Assembly: GCF_046156265.1 (NCBI RefSeq)
Contig: NZ_JAWDIR010000009.1
Coordinates: 1 to 50,962 of the forward strand
Length of the DNA stretch: 50,962 nt
Direction: 5' to 3'
DNA from: CAMDHY01 sp046156265
GTDB taxonomy: Bacteria > Pseudomonadota > Alphaproteobacteria > Rhizobiales > Segnochrobactraceae
Within the stretch, counting starts at the first letter, position 1. Each line of letters starts with the position of its first letter. A program made the translations under genes and the position numbers. Positions 41,291 to 49,474 of the stretch are shown here, in pieces. The notes under the pieces were generated by a model. The model was not told where the DNA came from. It made no database searches and worked only from the letters and a program-made list of their open reading frames with translations.

Positions 41291-43164
41291 CATGCGTCCT
41301 CCGTCTCGTGCACGGCGAAGATGCTGGCGCCGGCATCGGCGAGGCCGACGGCGGCGCGGAAGGGGGCGAAGAGCTCGCGGCCGACGCCCTCGTGCATGGC
41401 GGAGAGATCGGCGGTGGCGAGCGGGCGGGCGGCCCACTCGTCCTCGTCGATGATCACCTCGAGCTTGCCGCGCACGGCGTCGACGCGGACGATGTCGCCG
41501 TCGCGGATCTTGGCGATCGGGCCGCCGTCGACCGCCTCCGGGGTGACGTGGATCGCCGCCGGCACCTTGCCGGAGGCGCCCGACAGCCGCCCGTCGGTGA
41601 CGAGCGCCACCTTGAAGCCGCGGTCCTGCAGCACGCCGAGCGGCGGCATCAGCTTGTGCAGTTCCGGCATGCCGTTCGCCCGCGGACCCTGGAAGCGCAC
41701 CACCGCCACCATGTCACCGCCGAGCGTGCCGGCCTTGAAGGCCGCCTGCAGCTCTTCCTGGCTGTGGAAGACCCGCGCCGGTGCCTGCACGACGTGGCGC
41801 TCGTCGGCGACGGCCGACGTCTTGATGACGGCGCGGCCGAGGGTGCCGTCGAGGACGCGCAGGCCGCCGGTCGCCTGGAACGGCTCTGCCGCTGGCCGCA
41901 GCACGGCCGGGTCGGCGGAGACGGCCGGGGCGTCTGTCCAGTCGGCCTCGCCACCGGCATCGAGCCGCGCCTCGACGGTGTAGCCGTCGAGGCCGGTGCC
42001 CCAGATCGTCGTGACGTCGGCGTGCAGCAGGCCGGCGCCGAGGAGCTCTCGGATCAGGAAGCCCATGCCGCCGGCGGCGTGGAAGTGGTTCACGTCCGCC
42101 TTGCCGTTCGGGTAGATGCGGGCGATCAGCGGCGTCACCTCGGCGAGGTCGGCGAAGTCGTCCCAGGTGAGGCGGATGCCGGCGGCCGCCGCCATGGCGA
42201 TGAGGTGGATCGTCAGGTTCGTCGAGCCGCCCGTGGCGTGCAGGCCGACGATGCCGTTGACGAAGGCCTTCTCGTCGAGCACGCGACCGACCGGCGTGTA
42301 GGCGTTGCCGAGGGCGGTGAGGGCGAGCGCGCGCTTCACCGCCACCTTCGTCAGCGCGTCGCGCAGCGGGGTGTTGGGGTTGACGAAGGACGCACCCGGC
42401 AGGTGCAGGCCCATGATCTCCATCAGCATCTGATTGGAGTTGGCGGTGCCGTAGAAGGTGCAGGTGCCCGGCCCGTGATAGGACTGCGCCTCCGCCTCGA
42501 GCAGCGCGTCGCGGCCGACCTTGCCCTCGGCATAGAGCTGGCGGATGCGCGACTTCTCGTCGTTCGGCAGGCCCGAGGTCATCGGACCGGCCGGCACGAA
42601 CACCGCCGGCAGGTGGCCGAAGGAGAGGGCGCCGATGACGAGGCCGGGCACGATCTTGTCGCAGACGCCGAGATAGACGGCGGCGTCGAACATCTGGTGG
42701 GAGAGCGCGATCGCCGTCGACAGCGCGATCACCTCGCGCGAGAACAGCGACAGCTCCATGCCCGCCTCGCCCTGGGTGACGCCGTCGCACATCGCCGGCA
42801 CGCCGCCGGCGACCTGGGCGGTGCCGCCGGCCTCGCGGGCGGCGGCGCGGATGACGTCCGGGAAGCGCTCGAACGGCTGGTGGGCCGACAGCATGTCGTT
42901 GTAGGCGGTGACGATGGCGAGGTTCGGCGCGTCGCCCGAGCGCAGCTCCGCCTTGTCGCCGGGGCCGCAGGCGGCGAAGCCGTGGGCGACGTTGGCGCAG
43001 CCGAGGCGCTTGCGGGTGGGCGCGCGCTCGGCGGCGGCGGCGATGCGGTCGAGGTAGCGCTCGCGGCCAGCGCGGCTGCGGCGGACGATGCGGTGCGTCA
43101 CCTCGCCGAGGCGGGCGTGCAGCGAGCCGGCTGGCCGGTGGCCGGAGTTCGGGGTGCCGGTCAT
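41290..43164 (-). CDS. edd: 6-phosphogluconate dehydratase
   Basis: 624 residues, the normal length. IlvD/Edd-family iron-sulfur dehydratase that converts 6-phosphogluconate to KDPG. Conserved segments: VPAMCDGVTQGEAGMELSLF, the cluster Cys in YLGVCDKIVPG, and GPGTCTFYGTANSNQMLMEI. The other cluster Cys lies near CANVAHGFAACGPGD. Third gene of the operon after zwf and pgl. Confidence 0.96.
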   Translation of the reverse strand: MTGTPNSGHRPAGSLHARLGEVTHRIVRRSRAGRERYLDRIAAAAERAPTRKRLGCANVAHGFAACGPGDKAELRSGDAPNLAIVTAYNDMLSAHQPFERFPDVIRAAAREAGGTAQVAGGVPAMCDGVTQGEAGMELSLFSREVIALSTAIALSHQMFDAAVYLGVCDKIVPGLVIGALSFGHLPAVFVPAGPMTSGLPNDEKSRIRQLYAEGKVGRDALLEAEAQSYHGPGTCTFYGTANSNQMLMEIMGLHLPGASFVNPNTPLRDALTKVAVKRALALTALGNAYTPVGRVLDEKAFVNGIVGLHATGGSTNLTIHLIAMAAAAGIRLTWDDFADLAEVTPLIARIYPNGKADVNHFHAAGGMGFLIRELLGAGLLHADVTTIWGTGLDGYTVEARLDAGGEADWTDAPAVSADPAVLRPAAEPFQATGGLRVLDGTLGRAVIKTSAVADERHVVQAPARVFHSQEELQAAFKAGTLGGDMVAVVRFQGPRANGMPELHKLMPPLGVLQDRGFKVALVTDGRLSGASGKVPAAIHVTPEAVDGGPIAKIRDGDIVRVDAVRGKLEVIIDEDEWAARPLATADLSAMHEGVGRELFAPFRAAVGLADAGASIFAVHETEDA

Positions 43165-43299
43165 GACGGGCCTCCTAAGCTGTGCGGGGCGCGCGCGTCG
43201 CCGACGTGCGGAGCACGGTCGCCGACATCTAATGCACGCGGCGTGCCGCAGGGCGCTCGCGCCGATATCGGCGCGGCGGTCGTGTCCGGAGCGTTTCGC

Positions 43300-44007
43300 T
43301 CACGGACACCAGAAGACGTCGATGCCGCGGCTGGCGCTGCGCAGCACCGCCCGCACCGGCATGTCCTCGACAGGGCCGTCGGCCAGCGCCGCATCGAGCG
43401 TCGTGCGCTTCTCCGCGCCCTCGATGTGCAGCGCCAGCGTGTCGGCGGCGCGCACCACCGGCAGCGTCAGGGTGATGCGCGGCTCGACGGCGGCCTTGGC
43501 GCTGACTTCGGCGACGCGGCGGTCGCGCGGTGGCGACAGCGCCGCAGCGAGGCCGTCGCCGTGCGGGAAGTAGGAGGCGGTGTGGCCGTCGTCGCCCATG
43601 CCGAGGATGGCGACGGTGAGCGGCCAGGACAACGCATCGAGGGCCTGTTCGAGAGCGGGAAAGCCCTCCTCGGGCGTCGCATCGCCGGTGTAGAGCGGCA
43701 CGAAGGTGGCGGCGGCCGCCGGACCCTGCAGCAGGTGCTTGCGCACCAGCGCGCCGTTCGAGCGATCGGAGGTTTCGTCGACCCAGCGCTCGTCGATCAG
43801 CGTGACGAGCACCTGGCCCCACGGGATCGCGGCCTGGGACAGCTTCTCGAAGAAGCGCGACGGCGTTTTTCCGCCGGAGACGGCGAGGCTGGCGCGGCCG
43901 GAGATGGCGATGCGGGCGGACAGCTTGCCGGCGACGAAGGCGGCGAAGCTCGCCGCCAGTGCCTCGCGGTCGGCCGCCTCGTGCCAGCGCAGAACCGGAT
44001 CGCTCAT
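43300..44007 (-). CDS. pgl: 6-phosphogluconolactonase
   Basis: 235 residues from ATG 44007, which overlaps the zwf stop by four bases. Hydrolyses 6-phosphogluconolactone. The DevB-type family motifs are present: LAVSGGKTPSRFFEKL (phosphate loop), LVTLIDERWVDETSDRSN, and ILGMGDDGHTASYFPHGDGL with the catalytic His region. Second enzyme of the pathway and second gene of the operon. Confidence 0.94.
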   Translation of the reverse strand: MSDPVLRWHEAADREALAASFAAFVAGKLSARIAISGRASLAVSGGKTPSRFFEKLSQAAIPWGQVLVTLIDERWVDETSDRSNGALVRKHLLQGPAAAATFVPLYTGDATPEEGFPALEQALDALSWPLTVAILGMGDDGHTASYFPHGDGLAAALSPPRDRRVAEVSAKAAVEPRITLTLPVVRAADTLALHIEGAEKRTTLDAALADGPVEDMPVRAVLRSASRGIDVFWCP

Positions 44008-45482
44008 CGTTCGTCCTCGTGCCAGGTGCGGCCGTCGCGCTCGATCAGCGCGATCGACGCGGACGGCCCCCATGTACCGGAGGTGTATGGCTTCGGTGCG
44101 TCGCTCGACGCTTTCCACGCTTCGAGGATCGGGTCGATCCAGCCCCAGGCCGCCTCGACCTCGTCACGGCGCATGAACAGCGTCTGGTTGCCGCGCACGA
44201 CGTCCATCAGCAGACGCTCGTAGGCCTCGTGGTGGCGGACGTTGAAGGCCTCGGCGAAGCTCATGTCGAGGGGAACGTGGCTGAGCCGCATGCCGCCCGG
44301 GCCGGGGTCCTTGATCATCAGCCAGAGCTTCACGCCCTCGTCGGGCTGCAGGCGGATGACGAGGTGGTTGGCCGAGATCGGGCCGGCGGAGTTGCCGAAC
44401 AGCGAATAGGGGATCGGCCGGAAGGCGACGACGATCTCCGAGACCCGCGACGGCAGGCGCTTGCCGGTGCGCAGGTAGAACGGTGTGCCCGCCCAGCGCC
44501 AGTTGCCGATCTCGGCCTTGATGGCGACGAAGGTCTCGGTGGTGCTGTCGGTGCGGCCGAGCTCGTCGTGATAGCCCGGCACGGCGCCGCCGTCGCTGGC
44601 GCCGGCGCGGTACTGGCCGCGCACGGTGACGGTGCCGACGGACGACGGATCGATCGGCTTCAGGGCCTTCAGGACCTTGAGCTTCTCGTCGCGCACCGCG
44701 TCGGCGTCGAGGGAGGCCGGCGGCTCCATGGCGGTGAGGCAGACGAGCTGCAGGATGTGGTTTTGCACCATGTCGCGCAGGGCGCCGGCGGTGTCGTAGT
44801 AGCCGGCGCGGCCGCCGACCCCGATCGTCTCACCGACGGTGATCTGCACGTGATCGATGTGGGCGGCGTTCCAGAGCGGCTCGAACAGGGCGTTGGCGAA
44901 GCGCAGCGCCATCAGGTTCTGCACCGTCTCCTTCCCGAGATAGTGGTCGATGCGATAGATCGCCTCTTCCGGGAAGTAGGCGCCGACCTCGTCGTTGAGG
45001 GCGCGCGCGGTGTCGAGGCTCTTGCCGATCGGCTTCTCCAGCACGACGCGGACGAGCGGCGTGATCAGCCCGGCCTCGGCGATGCGGCGGGAGATCTCGC
45101 CGAACAGCTCGGGGGCGGTGGCGAGATAGAAGACGCGCACGCGGTCGGCGTTGGGGGCGAGCTTCTCGGCGAGCGCCGGCCAGCCGGCGTCGGAAGTGGC
45201 ATCGACCGAAACGTAGGACAGGCGCTCGATGAAGCTCGCGGCGACGTCGTCGTGCAGTTCGTGGGCCGGCACGTACTCGGCAAGTGCCGCGCGTGCCTCC
45301 TCGCGAAAAGCCGCGTCGCCGACGGGGCGGCGGGAGGCGCCGATGATGCGGGCCTCCTCGGGCATCTGGCCCGCCAGATAGCGGTGGTAGAGCGCGGGGA
45401 TGAGCTTGCGGCGGGCGAGGTCGCCGGTCGCTCCGAAGACGACGAGGTCGAACGGCTCGACTGAAATGGTGCGAGCGATCAC
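44004..45482 (-). CDS. zwf: Glucose-6-phosphate 1-dehydrogenase
   Basis: 492 residues. The Rossmann motif FGATGDLARRKLIPALY (16-32) binds NAD(P); the substrate signature RIDHYLGKE (177-185) contains the catalytic His region; KPIGKS (150-155) is the conserved Lys segment. First enzyme of the Entner-Doudoroff route and of the oxidative pentose-phosphate branch. Operon order zwf-pgl-edd-eda, with overlaps at zwf/pgl and edd/eda. A 22-base near-palindrome lies 53 bases upstream of the start. Confidence 0.97.
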   Translation of the reverse strand: MIARTISVEPFDLVVFGATGDLARRKLIPALYHRYLAGQMPEEARIIGASRRPVGDAAFREEARAALAEYVPAHELHDDVAASFIERLSYVSVDATSDAGWPALAEKLAPNADRVRVFYLATAPELFGEISRRIAEAGLITPLVRVVLEKPIGKSLDTARALNDEVGAYFPEEAIYRIDHYLGKETVQNLMALRFANALFEPLWNAAHIDHVQITVGETIGVGGRAGYYDTAGALRDMVQNHILQLVCLTAMEPPASLDADAVRDEKLKVLKALKPIDPSSVGTVTVRGQYRAGASDGGAVPGYHDELGRTDSTTETFVAIKAEIGNWRWAGTPFYLRTGKRLPSRVSEIVVAFRPIPYSLFGNSAGPISANHLVIRLQPDEGVKLWLMIKDPGPGGMRLSHVPLDMSFAEAFNVRHHEAYERLLMDVVRGNQTLFMRRDEVEAAWGWIDPILEAWKASSDAPKPYTSGTWGPSASIALIERDGRTWHEDER

Positions 45483-45534
45483 GGGGGCGATCCTTTTCGT
45501 GCCGGCGCCGGGGGAGGCCAGCGACGGACGCGGT

Positions 45535-45556
45535 CCATGCTGCAGTGCAGCAATGG
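45535..45556. promoter_or_regulatory. Near-perfect palindrome upstream of zwf
   Basis: The stretch CCATGCTGCAGTGCAGCAATGG pairs CCAT with ATGG and GCTGCA with TGCAGC, with a single unpaired base on each side of the arms. It is a strong candidate operator for the ED operon. The sequence differs from the HexR consensus I know (TGTA-rich), so the regulator is open. Confidence 0.5.
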
Positions 45557-45733
45557 CGACAATGCGGCCGCGGCTTCCCCGCCGCGGACGCGCGGCCGAG
45601 TAGCAGTCTCACCGGGTGAATGGCAAGGCGCCGCGCCCGCCGAACGTGCACGTCGTCGCCGGTCGTGGCAGCCTGGCGACAGCTTCGCCGGGCGGGGCTG
45701 CACTGACGGCCCTGCGTTTCTGTGGAAGCAGTC

Positions 45734-46423
45734 TCAGAAGGTGTAGCCGAAGGCCTCGATCTCGCGGGCATAGAGACGTGCCACGGCGGCCCTGGTGGCA
45801 TCGTCGTAGTAGGCCCGGTAGTCCGGCTTCTCGCCCGGCCGCGAGACGTTGAGGTGGGCGAGCGTCGGTGGGTCCTCGATGCCGAGACGCGCCATGACGG
45901 CGTTGAAGTCGGCCGAGAGGGTCTCGAAGCGCATCACCTCGTCGGCGACGATCTTGCCGCCGATCGCGTAGATGTCGAAGTTCGGGATGGTGCGGCGGCG
46001 CCAGCCACGGCGGACGAACTCGGCGAAGCTGCCGGATTCCTTGCCGTTGCGCTTGCGGTAGAGGTAGTGCGAGACCTCGCGGTCCCACGGATTGCGCTCG
46101 ATGGTGATCTTGGTGAAGCTCGCCCACTGCTCGGGCGTGCAAAGGCGGCGCACCGTCTTCGCATAGGCGTGGTTGGGCAACTGGATGCCGGCCTTCTTGG
46201 CGTCCATGCCGAAGGCCCAGGCGAGGCGCGACCAGAACGGCACGGTTTCCAGCGGCAAGATATTGTTCTGCTGGCCGCGGCCCTGGCGGTGCTCCTCGAA
46301 CCTCGAGACGTTGGTAAGGATGTCCTCCGGGCCGCAGAGTTCTGCGAGCGCGAGCTCGACGCTGGTGGAACCGGTCTTCATGGTCCGAAGGAAGATGAAC
46401 CGGCGCTCGAACGAAACGATCAT
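45734..46423 (-). CDS. Sulfotransferase family protein (orphan)
   Basis: 229 residues from ATG 46423. The N-terminal RRFIFLRTMKTGSTSVELAL matches the PAPS 5'-phosphosulfate loop of the carbohydrate/Golgi-type sulfotransferases, and the central KITIERNPWDREVSHYLYRK matches the 3'-phosphate motif (RxPxxRxxS-like). No signal peptide or membrane segment, so it should be cytosolic. Substrates of bacterial members include exopolysaccharide or Nod-factor-like sugars. No polysaccharide genes lie nearby, so the acceptor is unknown. Confidence 0.82.
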   Translation of the reverse strand: MIVSFERRFIFLRTMKTGSTSVELALAELCGPEDILTNVSRFEEHRQGRGQQNNILPLETVPFWSRLAWAFGMDAKKAGIQLPNHAYAKTVRRLCTPEQWASFTKITIERNPWDREVSHYLYRKRNGKESGSFAEFVRRGWRRRTIPNFDIYAIGGKIVADEVMRFETLSADFNAVMARLGIEDPPTLAHLNVSRPGEKPDYRAYYDDATRAAVARLYAREIEAFGYTF

Positions 46424-46563
46424 CGTGCCCTTCTATCGCGCGCCGGGGGGCAGTGCGGCGGGGTCGACCCTGGCGGGATCGGTCGTGTGGATGCGGGAGC
46501 GGTTCTAGTCGCTTCACCGCCGCCGTCCAAACGGAAAGCGCGCCGCCGACGCCCCCCGGCCGG

Positions 46564-47094
46564 TCAGCGCGGCGGGGCGTGAAGGTCGAGGACGAGGGTG
46601 CGCTCCACCGCCGGCGTACCCCAGTGGGCGCCGGCGTGCTCCTCCGCGAGACGAAAACCGGCCTCGCAGTAGAGGTGGTCGGCAGCGTCGAGCCCCGCCA
46701 GCGTCGACAGGGCGAGGCGGGTGTGGCCGGCGGTGCGGGCGGCCGCGATCGCCTCGTCGAGGAGGCGGTGACCGAGGCCGCGGCCGCGCACGGCATCCGA
46801 CAGGATGAACCAGCGCAGGCGGGCCGGGTCGCCCGCGCCATCGACAGCGATGCCGCCTTGCACCTCGCCGTCGAGAACGACGGTGGCGAAGTGATCGCGG
46901 CCCTGGGCGAAGCCGGTGAGGAAGGCCGAGAGTTCGGTGGCGACGCGGGCCTCGAAGGCAAGGCCGAAACGGTGGCTTTCGGCGTAGTGGCGGGCGTGCA
47001 GCAGGACGATGCGGCCGACGGCGCCGGGCGTCCAGCCGGCGACGACGCAGGCGTCCGCAGCGGGGGCGGATACAGTCTCCGTCGCGGGGATCAT
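46564..47094 (-). CDS. GNAT family N-acetyltransferase
   Basis: 176 residues from ATG 47094, overlapping the stop of the TetR gene by four bases. The acetyl-CoA binding motif A is FILSDAVRGRGLGHRLLDEA (R/QxxGxG/A pattern present), followed by the usual C-terminal ALSTLAGLDAADHLYCEAGF. The substrate cannot be read. Coupling to the TetR gene suggests joint control, for example of detoxification by acetylation. Confidence 0.88.
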   Translation of the reverse strand: MIPATETVSAPAADACVVAGWTPGAVGRIVLLHARHYAESHRFGLAFEARVATELSAFLTGFAQGRDHFATVVLDGEVQGGIAVDGAGDPARLRWFILSDAVRGRGLGHRLLDEAIAAARTAGHTRLALSTLAGLDAADHLYCEAGFRLAEEHAGAHWGTPAVERTLVLDLHAPPR

Positions 47095-47723
47095 CGCGGT
47101 GCCAGCCCGCGCACGACGAGGGCGGCGGTCTCGGCGGCGAAGGCGGCGTCCAGCGTGCCGCCGCCGGCGAGGATGCGGAACCAGACGATCGCAGCGACGT
47201 GGTCGGCGACGGCGTCGGCCGAGACGTCGCGGCGCACGCGGCCGCGGCGGCGGGCGGCGGCGACGATCGCGCCGACGATACGCCGGCGCGGCTCGACAAG
47301 GCGGGCGAGCAGGCGCGTGCGCTCCTCCGGCGAGGCCTGCGCGTCGACGACGAGGCCAGCGAGCACGGCGACGAGGCCGGTGCGCTCGAAGAGCTCGAAC
47401 AGCCGTGTCAGCAGCGCCGCGATGTCGGCCTCCGGATCGCCCGTCGGCGGGTCGAAGCGCTCGTCGGCGGCGAAGCGGTCGTAAACGGCGATGAACAGCG
47501 CGGTGCGGTCGGCATAGCGACGATAGAGGGTCGGGCGGCCGACGCCGGCGCGGGCAGCGACGGCCTCGATGGTGACGGCGCGGTAGCCGGTCTCGCGCAC
47601 CAGCGAGAGGGCTGCGTCGAGGATCGCCCGATCGGCGGCGCGCGAGCGTGGCCGGCCGGGACGGCGGACCGACTCGCGGGCGGGCAGGACGGGTTCGAGG
47701 GCGGGGACGGTGGCGGTCTGCAT
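47091..47723 (-). CDS. TetR family transcriptional regulator
   Basis: 210 residues from ATG 47723. HTH region GYRAVTIEAVAARAGVGRPTL followed by YRRYADRTALFIAVYDRF (about residues 45-85); helical C-terminal ligand domain. An N-terminal basic stretch (RRPGRPRSRAADRA) adds DNA contacts. First gene of a two-gene unit with the GNAT protein and divergent from the DUF1330 gene, so it probably regulates both sides. Confidence 0.92.
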   Translation of the reverse strand: MQTATVPALEPVLPARESVRRPGRPRSRAADRAILDAALSLVRETGYRAVTIEAVAARAGVGRPTLYRRYADRTALFIAVYDRFAADERFDPPTGDPEADIAALLTRLFELFERTGLVAVLAGLVVDAQASPEERTRLLARLVEPRRRIVGAIVAAARRRGRVRRDVSADAVADHVAAIVWFRILAGGGTLDAAFAAETAALVVRGLAPR

Positions 47724-47753
47724 CGGCTGTGGGCCCGGACGATGATGTTACGG

Positions 47754-47764
47754 TACATCCTGTA
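47754..47764. promoter_or_regulatory. Small palindrome between TetR and DUF1330 genes
   Basis: TACA TCC TGTA, a perfect 4-base inverted repeat with 3-base centre, 31 bases upstream of the TetR start and inside an AT-richer pocket. Candidate TetR operator. Confidence 0.35.
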
Positions 47765-47940
47765 TCGGAAGTCGCGCGGGTGCGCATTCCGAAAACCGAC
47801 TCGGCGCTCGTCGTCCGAGGGCCGGCCGCAGCGTGGCGTTGCCGCATGACCTCGGAGGTCATCGATCCGGGGTGGCGGGACGGCGAGGGTGGGGAGCAAC
47901 GGCCGGAGGGTCCGGCCGCACCGGAAAAGGGAGCACCCCC

Positions 47941-48291
47941 ATGCAGAGCTTTGCGATCGGCCGCCTGCGCGACGTCACGCTCGGCGCCGACATCGTCGCC
48001 TACCTCGAACACATCGACGCGACGCTCGCGCCGTTCGGCGGCGAGTTCATCGTCCACGGCGGACCGGTGACGGTGCTGGAGGGGGCGTGGGAGGGCGATC
48101 TCGTCGTCATCGGCTTCCCGAGCCGGGCGGCGGCGGAGGGGTGGTACGCCTCGCCGGCCTATCGCGAGATCGTGGGGCTGAGGACGCGGAACGCCGCGTG
48201 CGACGTCATTCTCATCGACGGCGTCGAGGACGGACATCGGGCGACGGACGTGCTCGCGCGGGAGCGGGCGGCGCGAAGTCCTGCCGGCTGA
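47941..48291 (+). CDS. DUF1330 family protein
   Basis: 116 residues; ATG 47941 is preceded by AAAAGGGAG. A ferredoxin-like alpha+beta fold: IVAYLEHIDATLAPFGGEFI, then GPVTVLEGAWEGDLVVIGFP, and WYASPAYREIVGLR, which are the family hallmarks. Cytoplasmic, probably dimeric. No enzyme activity is established for the family. Divergent from the TetR-GNAT pair. Confidence 0.88.
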   Translation: MQSFAIGRLRDVTLGADIVAYLEHIDATLAPFGGEFIVHGGPVTVLEGAWEGDLVVIGFPSRAAAEGWYASPAYREIVGLRTRNAACDVILIDGVEDGHRATDVLARERAARSPAG

Positions 48292-48327
48292 TGGGGCGAT
48301 GGGGGCGCGTGCCGGTACTGCAAACGC

Positions 48328-48356
48328 GAACGGGCGGCGCCCGGCGCCGCCCGTTC
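48328..48356. terminator. Hairpin between convergent genes
   Basis: GAACGGGCGGCGC CCG GCGCCGCCCGTTC: perfect 13-base arms and a 3-base loop, placed between the stops of the DUF1330 gene and the RTX gene. No clear T-tract; a bidirectional stop is likely from stem strength. Confidence 0.65.
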
Positions 48357-48393
48357 CTGGGTCGAAGGGGCGGCGGGCCCGGCCCGCGAACCC

Positions 48394-49377
48394 TCAGAGC
48401 TCGAAGTCACCCGCGGTGAGCTTCAGTTTGCCGTCGAGGTCAAGGGCGATGTCGGCCTTGCCGTCGCCGTCGAGGTCGCCCAGCACGACGGTATTGCCGT
48501 CGACGTACTGGTAGACCAGCGAGCCGGCCTTGCCGGAGAGGTCGCCCTTGCCGTCGAACTTGAAGGACTGATCGCCCTTCTTGGTCAGGTTGGCGTCGAT
48601 GCCGGAGAAGTCGATGGTGTCGTCCTTCACCGAGAAGTCGGTGATGACGTCGGTCTTGCCGGACTTCGAGCCGAGGTCGGAGGCGTTCTTGAAGACGAAG
48701 TCGTCCTTGCCGGTGCCTCCGGTGAGCTTGTCGCGCCCGGCGCCGCCCTCGATGGTGTCGTCGCCGGCGCCACCCTTCAGGGTATCGTTGCCGCCGCCGC
48801 CCTTCAGGATGTCGTTGCCCTTGCCGCCGGAGAAGTTGTCGTTGCCGTTCTTGCCGTCGGCCCGGTCGTCGAACTTCGTGCCGGTCCAGCGATCGTTGCC
48901 CTGCGAACCGACGATCTTCTGCGCCTCGCCCTTCAGCGCCTCGAGCAGAAGCGAGCCGTCGGCCTCGCCGGTGGCCCAGCCCATCAGGGCGTAGATGACG
49001 TCGCCGGAACTCGGATCGTCGTCCGCGTCGATCGAGAATCCGGAGATCGTCAGTTCGGTGTTGTAGCCGGTGAAGTTGCCGTTGCTGTCGACCTTGCCCT
49101 TGCCGTAGGTGCCGAAGTCGATCTTGTCGATGGTGCCGGTGAGCTCGTGGGTGGCGAGCACATAGGCGAAGTCCTCGCCCCACAGGGAGACCAGCTTGTT
49201 CTTCGCGGCATTGTCGCTGGTGGCGTAACCGTTGACGATCTGGTCGCCATCGAACTGGCTGTTGTCGCCATAGAAGGTCGGCTGGCCAGACGTGTCGGGC
49301 AGGAACGATTCGATGTACTTGTTGAAATCGATGCCGGAAGAGGGCGCGTTCTTGCCCGCCTTGAAGGTGATCGCCAT
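48394..49377 (-). CDS. HasA-like haemophore domain fused to RTX repeats (first of pair)
   Basis: 327 residues from ATG 49377. The N-terminal 160 residues resemble the HasA haemophore: IDFNKYIESFLPDTS at the start, the DFAYVLATHELTGTIDKIDFG stretch (split: DFAYVLATHELT, GTIDKIDFG) carrying Y72 and H77, which align with the HasA haem-ligand Tyr75 and its partner His83, and YALMGWATGEADGSLLLEAL matching the HasA C-terminal helix. No counterpart of HasA His32 is seen. Residues 174-226 hold RTX nonapeptides (GGKGNDILK, GGGGNDTLK, GGAGDDTIE). A DLDGDGKAD calcium motif and a terminal DFEL, typical of type I secretion signals, close the protein. Predicted to be exported by a type I secretion system and to bind haem outside the cell. 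Confidence 0.82.
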   Translation of the reverse strand: MAITFKAGKNAPSSGIDFNKYIESFLPDTSGQPTFYGDNSQFDGDQIVNGYATSDNAAKNKLVSLWGEDFAYVLATHELTGTIDKIDFGTYGKGKVDSNGNFTGYNTELTISGFSIDADDDPSSGDVIYALMGWATGEADGSLLLEALKGEAQKIVGSQGNDRWTGTKFDDRADGKNGNDNFSGGKGNDILKGGGGNDTLKGGAGDDTIEGGAGRDKLTGGTGKDDFVFKNASDLGSKSGKTDVITDFSVKDDTIDFSGIDANLTKKGDQSFKFDGKGDLSGKAGSLVYQYVDGNTVVLGDLDGDGKADIALDLDGKLKLTAGDFEL

Positions 49378-49432
49378 GGCGAGGGTCTCCGCATGCGAGT
49401 GAGCGAGGAGGCCGGCCGCAGTCACGGCCGAC

Positions 49433-49470
49433 CGGTCGCCGGCGACTGACGCCGCCGGCGGTCGGTGCGT
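49433..49470. promoter_or_regulatory. Hairpin between the two HasA-RTX genes
   Basis: CCGACCG and CGGTCGG form the outer arms of a GC-rich stem-loop in the 97-base gap between the genes. It may attenuate read-through from the upstream gene or protect its mRNA; no T-tract is present. Confidence 0.4.
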
Positions 49471-49474
49471 TGCG

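Noticed and set aside
41308..44223. 971-codon open frame on the plus strand
   Set aside because: Antisense to edd and pgl, whose families are certain; the translation is low-complexity Ala/Gly/Arg/Val and arises from GC-rich third positions.
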